A stretch of 6,591 nt of DNA from Planctomycetaceae bacterium (GTDB taxonomy: Bacteria > Planctomycetota > Planctomycetia > Planctomycetales > Planctomycetaceae): contig JAEUIG010000494.1 of the NCBI GenBank assembly GCA_016795125.1, positions 1 to 6,591 on the forward strand, written 5' to 3'. The position numbers were made by a program, and so were the translations under genes. Positions 1 to 6,006 of this stretch are shown piece by piece. A model generated the notes under the pieces. It was given only the letters and a program-made list of their open reading frames with translations. It was not told the DNA's origin and ran no database searches. Positions within the stretch are counted from its first letter, which is position 1. Each line of letters starts with the position of its first letter.

Positions 1-1
1 G

Positions 2-481
2 AGCTTCGACCTGGACGACACGCTCGTGCTCTATGGAGACGGCCGGCCTCGGGAGTCGTGCGGGATTCCATGGTTGCTGCGGTCGTGGCTGCGCGATCCC
101 CTCCGTGCCGGCAGCCGCGACCTGCTGCAGAGGCTGCACGATCGCGGGATCGAGATCTGGGTGTATACGACATCGTGGCGCAGTGAGTTCTCGATTCGCG
201 TGTGGTGGCGGCTCAACAGGCTGCCGCCGCTGGGGGGCGTGGTGAATCAGGGCCGCCACGAGCAGGGGATGCGGAGCCTCGGGCTGGCGCGTCCCCCCAC
301 AAAGCTGCCCGGGCACTGGGGCATCGATGTGCACTTTGATGATTCGGACGGAGTACGGCAGGAGCAGGCGACGCATTCCGTGGTGCGCATCGTCGTGATT
401 TCTCCGGACGACGAGAACTGGACGAGGCGGGTGATGGACGCCGTGGATCAGGAACTGGAATCCCGGGGTCTGCGGCGCTGA
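2..481 (+). CDS. HAD-superfamily hydrolase, N-terminus cut by window edge
   Basis: The reading frame is open from the first complete codon (base 2) to a TGA at 479-481, giving 159 visible residues. All four HAD motifs can be placed. Motif I is FDLDDT, with nucleophile Asp3 and acid/base Asp5 in visible-residue numbering. Motif II is the Thr at the end of the strand IWVYT (Thr56), motif III is probably Lys101 (PPTKLP), and motif IV is HFDDSD (Asp113/Asp114). HAD enzymes use the first Asp to form a phospho- or acyl-aspartate intermediate, and most are Mg-dependent phosphatases. Motif I lies at the very edge, so only a few N-terminal residues should be missing. The short distance between motifs I and II and the total length suggest a minimal (capless, C0-type) fold, although a helical stretch with several Trp residues (about 22-48) sits between them. 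The substrate cannot be told from sequence. The start codon lies outside the window; a GTG at 26 is in frame but falls after the catalytic Asp, so it cannot be the true start. Confidence 0.82.
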   Translation, partial: SFDLDDTLVLYGDGRPRESCGIPWLLRSWLRDPLRAGSRDLLQRLHDRGIEIWVYTTSWRSEFSIRVWWRLNRLPPLGGVVNQGRHEQGMRSLGLARPPTKLPGHWGIDVHFDDSDGVRQEQATHSVVRIVVISPDDENWTRRVMDAVDQELESRGLRR

Positions 482-601
482 AGTCAGGCTCAGACGCCGA
501 CTTGTTCGTTCGGAATTGACGGACGGCTCAATCCGCGATGGGATGGTGCTGCTGGCCGTGATCTCCGATCGGTCTGCTTGCCCATTCCATCGCCGCCTCC
601 C

Positions 602-1951
602 ATGCGAAACTCTCTGCTGCTGATTGTCCTGCTTGCCGGAAACGCGGCGGCCGCTGAGCGTCCGAATGTTCTGTTCATCGTCGCGGATGATCTGGGCTGG
701 AGCGACGTGGGTTGGCACGGAGGTTTCGGAAAGACGCCGCATCTGGATCGACTGGTCCACGAGGGGATCGAGCTGGATCAGCATTACGTGCAGCCGGTCT
801 GCACGCCGACACGCACCGCACTGATGAGCGGGCGGTATCCCGGCCGGTTTGGTCCGCACGCGCTCGCGCCGAGCAACCTGCGGGCGCTGCCGCTCGACAC
901 GGTCACGCTGGCATCGGCCCTGCGATCGCTCGGCTACGCCACGTTTCAGGCGGGCAAGTGGCATCTTGGTTCGCGGCCCGAATGGGGGCCGACGGCATTC
1001 GGCTTCGATCATGGTTACGGCACGATGACGGGCGCCGCCGATCCCTGGACTCACAAGTACCGTGCCGGAAGTCCCTATGAGGACACCTGGCATCGCGACG
1101 GCGTTCGGCTCGATGAAGAGGGGAACGCCACCGAACTGGTGGCCGACGAGGTGATCCGCCGCATCGAGGAGCGGAAATCGCCGTGGTTCATCTACGTCGG
1201 GTTTCACGCCGTGCATACGCCGGTGGACGCCCCCGACGAATACAAGCGACTTTATGACGGCGTGAAGTTCCACGACGACCCCGTGCTGCACGAATCGCGG
1301 CTGCGGCTGGCGGCGGAGGTTTCCCAGCTGGATGCGAAGGTTGGCGCGTTCGTTGAGGCACTGGAACGGACCGGTCAGCGCGAACGGACGCTGATTGTGT
1401 TCACGAGCGACAACGGCGGGATTGAATCGCTGAAGAACGCCTATGTCGGCGCCGTTCCGGATTCCCCGCTCAACAGTGAGAACGATCCTCTGCGCGGCCA
1501 GAAGGCGACCGTGTACGAAGGGGGCATCCGCGTTTGCGCGTTCGCGAACTGGCCCGGGAGACTGGCGGCGCGAAAACTGGCCGCGCCGCTGCACGCGGTC
1601 GACTGGTTCCCGACGATTGCCGGCCTGGTGGGTTATCAGCCGGAGTCCGATCTGCACTGGGACGGGGTTGACCGCTGGCCGGTGCTGGCCGACGCCGGCT
1701 TCCAGCCCGGTCCACGGACGATCTACATCGCTTCGCGCCACGGTTTTGCACTACGGCACGGGGACTGGAAACTGGTCCAGCCGCTGGACCGCGAGGCTGA
1801 GCTGTACAACGTCGCGGTCGATCCGTTCGAGACGACGAATCGAGCGCAGATTGACGCAGGCAAGACCGCCGAACTGATGGCGATGCTGGCGGAGCAGCAG
1901 GCGCTCGATGAGCCGGATCTGCCGGCCGATCTGGAGGGGCTTGCGAAGTAA
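602..1951 (+). CDS. Secreted formylglycine-dependent sulfatase (arylsulfatase A/B-like)
   Basis: The protein has 449 residues and hydrolyses sulfate esters. Which ester (aryl, glycan or other) cannot be read from the sequence. From the ATG at 602 it begins with a short Arg-led hydrophobic signal peptide ending in an Ala-rich stretch (about 1-18), with likely cleavage before Glu19, so export to the periplasm or beyond is expected. Family landmarks are all present: RPNVLFIVADD with metal-ligand Asp29/Asp30; the CTPTR site (Cys67-Arg71) matching CxPxR, where Cys67 would become formylglycine; GKWHLG with Lys119 and His121; His205 in HAVHTP; and FTSDNGG with metal-ligand Asp270/Asn271. The length is normal for a single-domain sulfatase, with no extra C-terminal domain. 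A TTG at 578 would add eight residues (MPIPSPPP) in front of the signal peptide; I prefer the ATG because it starts a clean signal sequence. No Shine-Dalgarno sequence is visible. It lies 120 nt after the HAD gene on the same strand. No formylglycine-generating enzyme is encoded in the window. Confidence 0.93.
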   Translation: MRNSLLLIVLLAGNAAAAERPNVLFIVADDLGWSDVGWHGGFGKTPHLDRLVHEGIELDQHYVQPVCTPTRTALMSGRYPGRFGPHALAPSNLRALPLDTVTLASALRSLGYATFQAGKWHLGSRPEWGPTAFGFDHGYGTMTGAADPWTHKYRAGSPYEDTWHRDGVRLDEEGNATELVADEVIRRIEERKSPWFIYVGFHAVHTPVDAPDEYKRLYDGVKFHDDPVLHESRLRLAAEVSQLDAKVGAFVEALERTGQRERTLIVFTSDNGGIESLKNAYVGAVPDSPLNSENDPLRGQKATVYEGGIRVCAFANWPGRLAARKLAAPLHAVDWFPTIAGLVGYQPESDLHWDGVDRWPVLADAGFQPGPRTIYIASRHGFALRHGDWKLVQPLDREAELYNVAVDPFETTNRAQIDAGKTAELMAMLAEQQALDEPDLPADLEGLAK

Positions 1952-2259
1952 CAGTGCCGGACATTGCGAGTTGAACCGGGGGGCTGATGCCGACCGGCTC
2001 GCCTGAACGGCGTACTGGCATGGTTCTGCGGGTACTCCGACGAAAACCCTGCCTTGCAGGAGTCCCGGGGGCCGGATAACTTTCAGTCAGAGCGGCGATG
2101 CACCGGGCTGCTGGCGTGCCGGCAGCCGGTTTCTGAGAATTCGGCGAGGCGCCGGCCTCGACACAGGGCTGCCGGCGGTTCCCTGCCTGCCTCTCACAAG
2201 GGGTGTCGTTCCCACGCGAACGCGCCGGCGATCATTCCTCGTAGACAGAAAACGGATCA
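1952..2259. other. Non-coding spacer rich in hairpins between sulfatase and RG-rich gene
   Basis: This 308-nt stretch has no credible gene. It holds several inverted repeats: a 5-bp stem with a 3-nt loop at 2048-2060; the strong stem-loop at 2102-2130; a 6-bp stem with a GCCG loop at 2145-2160; and a 5-bp stem at 2164-2185. The 10-mer at 2118-2127 (GCCGGCAGCC) also has a perfect reverse complement at 2167-2176, so two alternative folds are possible. None is followed by a T-run. The sulfatase terminator, and any leader or promoter of the next gene, must lie here, but I cannot point to a convincing -35/-10 pair. Confidence 0.6.
2102..2130. other. Strong stem-loop, possible transcription end or RNA structure
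   Basis: Bases 2102-2114 pair with 2119-2130. There are twelve base pairs, including one T-G wobble, with a single bulged G at 2105 and a 4-nt loop (2115-2118). The stem is very GC-rich. It lies about 150 nt after the sulfatase stop and about 130 nt before the next start. No T-tract follows (the sequence continues ttctgagaat), so it is not a classical intrinsic terminator. It could stabilise an mRNA 3' end, act in a 5' leader, or be a dispersed palindromic repeat. Confidence 0.5.
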
Positions 2260-3672
2260 ATGGCGCGTCCTGCCAACGACGATGACTTCACCTCGGCCGC
2301 CGAGAGCCTGCTGGGGATCGACTTGTCGTCCTCCGCGGTTCCGAGCGAACCGATCGACCTCGACGATGCCGACCTGTTCGGCGAGCCGGAACCGGTCGCG
2401 CCAGTGAAGGCGCCGGAGCCGGAGCCGCCGGTCGCCACGACTCCTGCGCCGCGTGCTGTGGTGGTCGACGACGCCTTCGACGCCTTCGACGACTTCGGGG
2501 CCGGGCTGGATGCGGTCGATGTCGCTCCCCCGCCGCGTGCGGCGACTCCGAAACCAGCGTCCCCGGCGCCAGCGCCGGTTCGCGCATCCGTAGCGCCGCC
2601 GGTTCGCGCCGCTGCATCGCCTCCCCCTCCTGCGCGTGCGCAAGCCAGCGAACCAGAATTGATTTCCGATCCTGAGCCGGTTCCGGAGCCGGCGCCGGTG
2701 GCTCGTAGAGACGACAGCTACTGGGACGCTCTGGAAGGCTTTGACTGGAGCGACGATACGAGTTCGGCATCGAAGTCGTCCGAACGGGAAGAGCGGCCGC
2801 GCGGCCGGTCTTCGGATCGATCGCGTCGCGGCTCCGGCCGGGGGGAACGTTCGTCCGAACGGCCTCGACAGTCGAGTTCGCGCAGTTCGGAACCGTCGCC
2901 GCCGCCGCCGCCGCGACGTCCGGCGCCACCCGTGTCCCAGCGGGAAGAGGACGACTTTGGCGGCGGCCTCGACGAGGCGGCTCCCTCGAGCCGCCGCAGC
3001 GAGCCTGATCCCGATCGGTCGACATTCGCACTGGATCCGAGCGAGTCGCAGGTGCGGTACACCGAGCCGGGAGAGACGACCGACCGTTCGACGTTTCCGC
3101 GCAGCCCGTCGAAGTCTCAGGATCGCTACGCCGATCGCGGGCAGCGCTCCGGCCGGCCGGCTCCTCCTCCGAAGGTATTCGACGACAGTGATGACTTTGG
3201 TGCGGGGATCGACGAGAACGCCGGCGCGTCGTCGGACAGCGGCCGTTCAGACGGCGACACGAGTGAGTCCGGACCGGCGAGTTCCGAAGGGGAACAGCGT
3301 CGCGGTCGTCGCCGCGGGCGTGGACGCGGACGTGGACGCGGCGAACGCGGACGGCAGGAGGAACAGCGGGCGCCCGCCGAGGCCCGGCGTTCTGAAGCGC
3401 AGGAGATTCCCGAAGAAGAGTTCGACGTGTCGTTCGGAGATTTCCCTGCGGCCGAACTGCCTGAGCCTGAATCCGACGTCTCCGAATCGCGATTTGCGGA
3501 CGTGCCGACGTGGGCTGAGGCGATTTCGCTGCTGGTGAAGGGGCGTCCCCGCACATCGGAGTCCGGCGGCGGGCGCGGCGATTCCAGCAGCGGCTCGTCC
3601 GAGCGCAGCGGCGGCGACCGCGGGCGAGGCCGGGGTCGCGGCGGGCGAGGCCGTGGACGGCGTCCGCAGTAG
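2260..3672 (+). CDS. Intrinsically disordered acidic/Pro-rich protein with RG-rich tails
   Basis: The protein has 470 residues and no recognised enzymatic domain. The sequence is low-complexity throughout, dominated by Asp, Glu, Pro, Ser, Arg and Gly. Visible elements in order: an acidic N-terminus (DDDFTSAAESLLGIDL, 7-22); DDFGAGLD at 77-84; a Pro/Ala linker (87-126); YWDALEGFDW at 154-163; a Ser/Arg-rich stretch (170-210); DDFGGGLD at 231-238; two tandem 23-residue repeats (252-274 and 275-297); DDFGAGID at 311-318; an RG block (347-365); an acidic segment (384-410); a short conserved-looking helix VPTWAEAISLLVKGRP (415-430); and a terminal RG/RGG tail (453-469). RG/RGG tails usually bind RNA, and acidic/RG mixed chains can scaffold or phase-separate, so an RNA-associated role is inference. 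I recall planctomycete proteins of similar build with a W-containing C-terminal helix before the basic tail. The ATG at 2260 is the first start of the open frame and has no clear Shine-Dalgarno. Third-position GC and in-frame motif repeats support real coding despite the biased composition. Confidence 0.8.
   Translation: MARPANDDDFTSAAESLLGIDLSSSAVPSEPIDLDDADLFGEPEPVAPVKAPEPEPPVATTPAPRAVVVDDAFDAFDDFGAGLDAVDVAPPPRAATPKPASPAPAPVRASVAPPVRAAASPPPPARAQASEPELISDPEPVPEPAPVARRDDSYWDALEGFDWSDDTSSASKSSEREERPRGRSSDRSRRGSGRGERSSERPRQSSSRSSEPSPPPPPRRPAPPVSQREEDDFGGGLDEAAPSSRRSEPDPDRSTFALDPSESQVRYTEPGETTDRSTFPRSPSKSQDRYADRGQRSGRPAPPPKVFDDSDDFGAGIDENAGASSDSGRSDGDTSESGPASSEGEQRRGRRRGRGRGRGRGERGRQEEQRAPAEARRSEAQEIPEEEFDVSFGDFPAAELPEPESDVSESRFADVPTWAEAISLLVKGRPRTSESGGGRGDSSSGSSERSGGDRGRGRGRGGRGRGRRPQ
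3013..3150 (+). repeat. Two diverged tandem copies of a 69-bp (23-residue) coding repeat
   Basis: Copy 1 (3013-3081) encodes residues 252-274 and copy 2 (3082-3150) encodes 275-297 of the RG-rich protein. They share the pattern DRSTFxxxPSxSQxRYxxxG, with 12 of 23 residues identical. Eight of the twelve identical residues use different codons in the two copies, which points to an old duplication kept at protein level rather than a recent slippage event. Confidence 0.75.
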
Positions 3673-3725
3673 TTGACGGCGAAACCGCAAGCGGGGTGTG
3701 GACGCGGGCGGACTTTGGGGGTCGG

Positions 3726-5129
3726 CTACATGTTGGTCTTCGCGTCGCCGGCGTCGCCAACGACCGCGTTGAGCGCGCGCACCAGTTCTGCGTCGTGCTC
3801 GTGCCCCTGGCTGTAGATGCGGAAAATGATAAAGCTGATCGGCAACGCGCGGAACAGCTCGTCGTCGTGCAATTCCGTTGTCTGGCCGCCGGCGGGGTCG
3901 ACCAGGAAATTCTGCCCGCCGGTCGGCCGACGTGCGCTCGGCCGGTGATAGTGCCTCGCGACGTCGATCTTCAGCGGCACTTCGCGCAGCGCGCGGGGCA
4001 GCTTGCTGCGAATCCGGCGGAGCATCAGGTCCGGCTCGGAGAAAATCGTCGTCGCTTCGGCGGTGGCGTGATGGAAATTGATCGTCCGTTCGACCGCCAT
4101 TTTCCAGCGGACGTTCCGGGACAGGATCGCGGCCCAGCGTTCGCCGAGGCTCTTCAGCGCGGGGTCCGAGGCATACGCCCAGCGCTGCACATCGACGAGG
4201 AACGACGACTCGGTAAACAGCCGGTAGTCCTGGAGGTGGCCCAGCGGATTGCCGGGGAACAGGTGCGGCATGGTCTCCGGGAAGATTTCTTCGAGCGCGA
4301 TGTCGAGCGCGCGGACGGTCCGGTGAAAATAGATCGTGCGGAACAGGTTCGCGCGGGTCTCGATGAAGTGGATCAGCGTCGGCAGCCCGCGAACGTGGAT
4401 CGACAGCCCGGCCGGCGTGAAGAAGCTGTAGTGCAGCAGCCGGCTGATATCGAAGCTGCGCTGGCTGTAGCCCGACATGTACGCATCGCGCAGGACGAAG
4501 TCCATGTTGTCGACGGTGTAGATGCCGCTGAACAGCGCGCGGAGCTTCTTGAGCCAGTCGGGATGCCCTTCGTCTTCAGCGCCGCCCCTCGGACGGCGGA
4601 TGAGCCAGGCGACCTGGCGCGGGTCGAGCTCCTCCAGCGGGCCGAGTTTTCCATTCGGATTGCGACGCACGCGGCGGAGCAGATCGCCGAGTTCGTGCTC
4701 GATCACGTGGCCGCCGATGTCCTCGTGAGTCACCTCGAACTGGGCGAGATAGTGATCGTCGAAGAAGTGGCCGAACGGTCCGTGGCCGACGTCGTGCAGC
4801 AGCCCCGCCATGCGGACCAGCGTCTCGACGTACGCGCGGGACGGGACGTTGGAGCAGGAATCCACCAGCGAGTCATACCATTCGGCGATGACCCGCGAGC
4901 CGAGGTGCATCACGCCGAGCACGTGCTGGAAGCGCATGTGTTCCGCCGACGGGAACACCCACCAGGCCGTCTGCAGCTGGTGAATGTGCCGCATCCGCTG
5001 GACCCACGGATGGTCGATCAGCTCCTGCTCGCTGACCTCGCCGGCCGGCAACCCGCTTCGCGACGTGAAACCGATGTACCCGTGAATCGGGTCGTGCGCC
5101 AGGCTTTCGGTGGAGTAGTCGCGGGGCAT
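3726..5129 (-). CDS. HD-domain phosphohydrolase, SAMHD1/COG1078 type
   Basis: The protein has 467 residues and belongs to the HD superfamily of metal-dependent phosphohydrolases. Its closest known relatives are SAMHD1-type dNTP triphosphohydrolases, which cut dNTPs to deoxynucleoside plus triphosphate. The N-terminal DPIHGYI (13-19) and LIDHPWVQRMRHIHQL (37-52) are typical of COG1078. The metal site is complete: His69 (MRFQH), His112-Asp113 (LLHDVGHGPFGH) and Asp207 (YTVDNMD). By eye, the other SAMHD1 catalytic residues are present too: Arg66, His116, His121, Asp124, and His135 in THED. The C-terminal third (about 300-467) is helical-looking and unassigned. The ATG at 5127-5129 starts right before the conserved N-terminal block; there is no Shine-Dalgarno, and a C-rich leader precedes it. 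The gene follows arfB by 51 nt on the same strand, so co-transcription is plausible, and it converges on the RG-rich gene. The exact substrate is unknown, and bacterial members may prefer other nucleotides. A longer open frame on the opposite strand is a GC-bias shadow. Confidence 0.9.
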   Translation of the reverse strand: MPRDYSTESLAHDPIHGYIGFTSRSGLPAGEVSEQELIDHPWVQRMRHIHQLQTAWWVFPSAEHMRFQHVLGVMHLGSRVIAEWYDSLVDSCSNVPSRAYVETLVRMAGLLHDVGHGPFGHFFDDHYLAQFEVTHEDIGGHVIEHELGDLLRRVRRNPNGKLGPLEELDPRQVAWLIRRPRGGAEDEGHPDWLKKLRALFSGIYTVDNMDFVLRDAYMSGYSQRSFDISRLLHYSFFTPAGLSIHVRGLPTLIHFIETRANLFRTIYFHRTVRALDIALEEIFPETMPHLFPGNPLGHLQDYRLFTESSFLVDVQRWAYASDPALKSLGERWAAILSRNVRWKMAVERTINFHHATAEATTIFSEPDLMLRRIRSKLPRALREVPLKIDVARHYHRPSARRPTGGQNFLVDPAGGQTTELHDDELFRALPISFIIFRIYSQGHEHDAELVRALNAVVGDAGDAKTNM

Positions 5130-5136
5130 GGAGCGA

Positions 5137-5159
5137 GGGGACAGGGGACAGGGGCGGGG
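5137..5159 (+). other. G-quadruplex motif (four G4 tracts) in the arfB-HD gene spacer
   Basis: The plus strand has four runs of four G at 5137-5140, 5144-5147, 5151-5154 and 5156-5159, separated by loops of 3 (aca), 3 (aca) and 1 (c) nt. This fits the standard intramolecular G-quadruplex pattern. It is built from a 7-bp repeat, AGGGGAC, twice plus a partial copy. The G-rich strand is the template strand of the HD gene, so the HD mRNA leader is C-rich and ends 7 nt before its ATG. The motif is seen directly; folding and any regulatory effect are inference. Confidence 0.7.
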
Positions 5160-5180
5160 AAAGTTGGGTCGGGGACGTCT

Positions 5181-5618
5181 TCAGTCGTCCATGCCGGGGC
5201 TGCGGCGGGAGGACTTGCGGGTGGAGTTGCGCTTCTTGGAGGCGAGGCGCCTCAGCTTCGAGCCTTTCGTCGCGCGCGTGGGGCGGCGCGTTTTGGGCGC
5301 CTTGGTGGCGGCCAGCAGCAGGATGCGCAGTCGATCGATCACATCCGCCTTGTTGCGGGGCTGATCGCGGAACTGCTGGCCGACGAGGATGAACACGCCG
5401 TCGTCGGTGATCTTGCCGCGGTTCTGCGTACGAAAGCGGACGGCGACTTCGAATGGCAGCACCTGCGTGGCGGCGAGGTTCCAGCGCAGCTGGACTTTGG
5501 AATTCACCTTATTGACGTTCTGGCCGCCAGGTCCGGAACTGCGCGCGTAATTGAACTCGAGCTCCGACAACGGAACCCGAATGGAACTCGTCACAAAGAT
5601 TTCGTTCAGCGCGTTCAA
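5181..5618 (-). CDS. arfB: Alternative ribosome-rescue factor ArfB (peptidyl-tRNA hydrolase)
   Basis: ArfB (YaeJ/ICT1 type) enters the A site of ribosomes stalled on mRNA lacking a stop codon and hydrolyses the peptidyl-tRNA. The class-I release factor catalytic domain is clear: VPLSELEF leads into ARSSGPGGQNVNKVNSK, with the GGQ at residues 31-33 when counted from the TTG at 5618. Next comes DDGVFILVGQQFRDQ, and then the Arg/Lys-rich tail (KTRRPTRATKGSKLRRLASKK), which in E. coli ArfB lies in the empty mRNA channel. There is no codon-recognition domain, so it is not RF1 or RF2. From the TTG the protein has 145 residues, against 140 in E. coli. The start is uncertain. The frame stays open to an ATG at 5762, but those extra 48 residues are not ArfB-like and pass through a GC-rich intergenic repeat. 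GTG codons at 5627 and 5594 are alternatives. The HD gene follows 51 nt downstream. Confidence 0.87.
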   Translation of the reverse strand: MNALNEIFVTSSIRVPLSELEFNYARSSGPGGQNVNKVNSKVQLRWNLAATQVLPFEVAVRFRTQNRGKITDDGVFILVGQQFRDQPRNKADVIDRLRILLLAATKAPKTRRPTRATKGSKLRRLASKKRNSTRKSSRRSPGMDD

Positions 5619-5997
5619 TTCCGGCACTCGACGGCGTAGGGCGGGCCACGGTCTGGCGGTTGATTGTACGAGCCGCCGCGGCTCGGCGGGAGCCTCGCCC
5701 GGCTTTGCACAGTGATTCAGGGCACAGGCAAAACCCACTCGACTGATCTGAACGTCAATCATTGTGAGCCGGCGGAATCGCGAGCGAAACAGCGACCCAC
5801 AGCGCCAGATTCACCACGGAGAACACGGAGACCACGGAGAAGAACCAGGAGTTGAACGTTGTTACTCCGTGTCCTCCGTGTTCTCCGTGGTGAGCTTCCG
5901 TCCGTTGCGGAGGTTGGCGCCGATGACAATTCTCAACGAACCGAGTACTACAAGTGTTTTTCAAGGCCACCTCACCCTCCGGGACACGAATCGGCTG
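5619..5997. other. Non-coding spacer upstream of arfB with two repeat elements
   Basis: This is 379 nt between the stop of the unknown gene and the chosen arfB start. It contains a GC-rich hairpin unit at 5680-5694 (GGCTC, 5-nt loop, GAGCC) and the CACGGAG inverted array at 5811-5893. Small open frames over the array read as His/Gly/Glu-rich or Ser/Val-rich peptides on either strand and are repeat artefacts. The arfB promoter is expected here, but only a TTGACG (minus strand, 5758-5753) without a good -10 can be found. Confidence 0.55.
5811..5893. repeat. Inverted array of 9-bp CACGGAG units (3 + 3)
   Basis: The left arm has three 9-bp units with core CACGGAG at 5815, 5824 and 5833. The right arm has three CTCCGTG cores at 5865, 5874 and 5883. 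The outer 20 bp (5811-5830 against 5874-5893) are perfectly complementary. Two mismatches follow, then 7 more pairs (5833-5839 with 5865-5871), leaving a 25-nt loop. I recall similar CACGGAG-type intergenic repeats in planctomycete and other environmental genomes. Here it sits between two minus-strand genes, where the RNA could form a long stem. Confidence 0.85.
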
Positions 5998-6006
5998 TCA
6001 GCCGAT
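5990..6006 (-). terminator. Stem-loop over a stop codon, possible terminator without T-tract
   Basis: ATCGGCT at 5990-5996 and AGCCGAT at 6000-6006 form a perfect 7-bp stem with a 3-nt loop. The minus-strand stop codon TGA (6000-5998) lies partly in the loop. No T-run follows on the minus strand, so intrinsic termination is doubtful. It may instead protect the 3' end or mark a factor-dependent end. Confidence 0.4.

Noticed and set aside
516..544. Possible sigma-70 promoter before the sulfatase (TTGACG, 17-nt spacer, TGGGAT)
   Set aside because: The -35 is good but the -10 matches only three of six positions, too weak to annotate.
2054..2407. A 117-codon open frame starting in the sulfatase/RG-gene spacer
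   Set aside because: It runs through hairpin sequence and overlaps the start of the RG-rich gene in another frame. There is no recognisable protein character.
3320..3340. Hexamer DNA repeats (GTGGAC/GCGGAC) as a separate repeat element
   Set aside because: They simply encode the Arg-Gly dipeptides of the RG block and need no other explanation.
3673..3725. Terminator between the convergent RG-rich and HD genes
   Set aside because: Only a 4-bp stem with a 2-nt loop (3685-3694) is present, with no T-run on either strand.
2288..3760. A 490-codon open frame on the minus strand opposite the RG-rich gene
   Set aside because: Its product is almost all Arg, Pro, Ser and Ala with no motif, as expected from the antisense of a Gly/Arg/Asp/Ser-rich GC-rich gene. 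The plus frame has repeated in-frame motifs.
3696..5639. A 647-codon open frame on the plus strand across the HD and arfB genes
   Set aside because: It is longer than either gene but is a GC-bias shadow. The minus-strand frames contain full family motifs (HD site, GGQ), while this frame gives no recognisable domain and spans two unrelated genes.
5730..5758. Possible minus-strand promoter for arfB (TTGACG with GGTTTT at 17 nt)
   Set aside because: There is no acceptable -10 hexamer.
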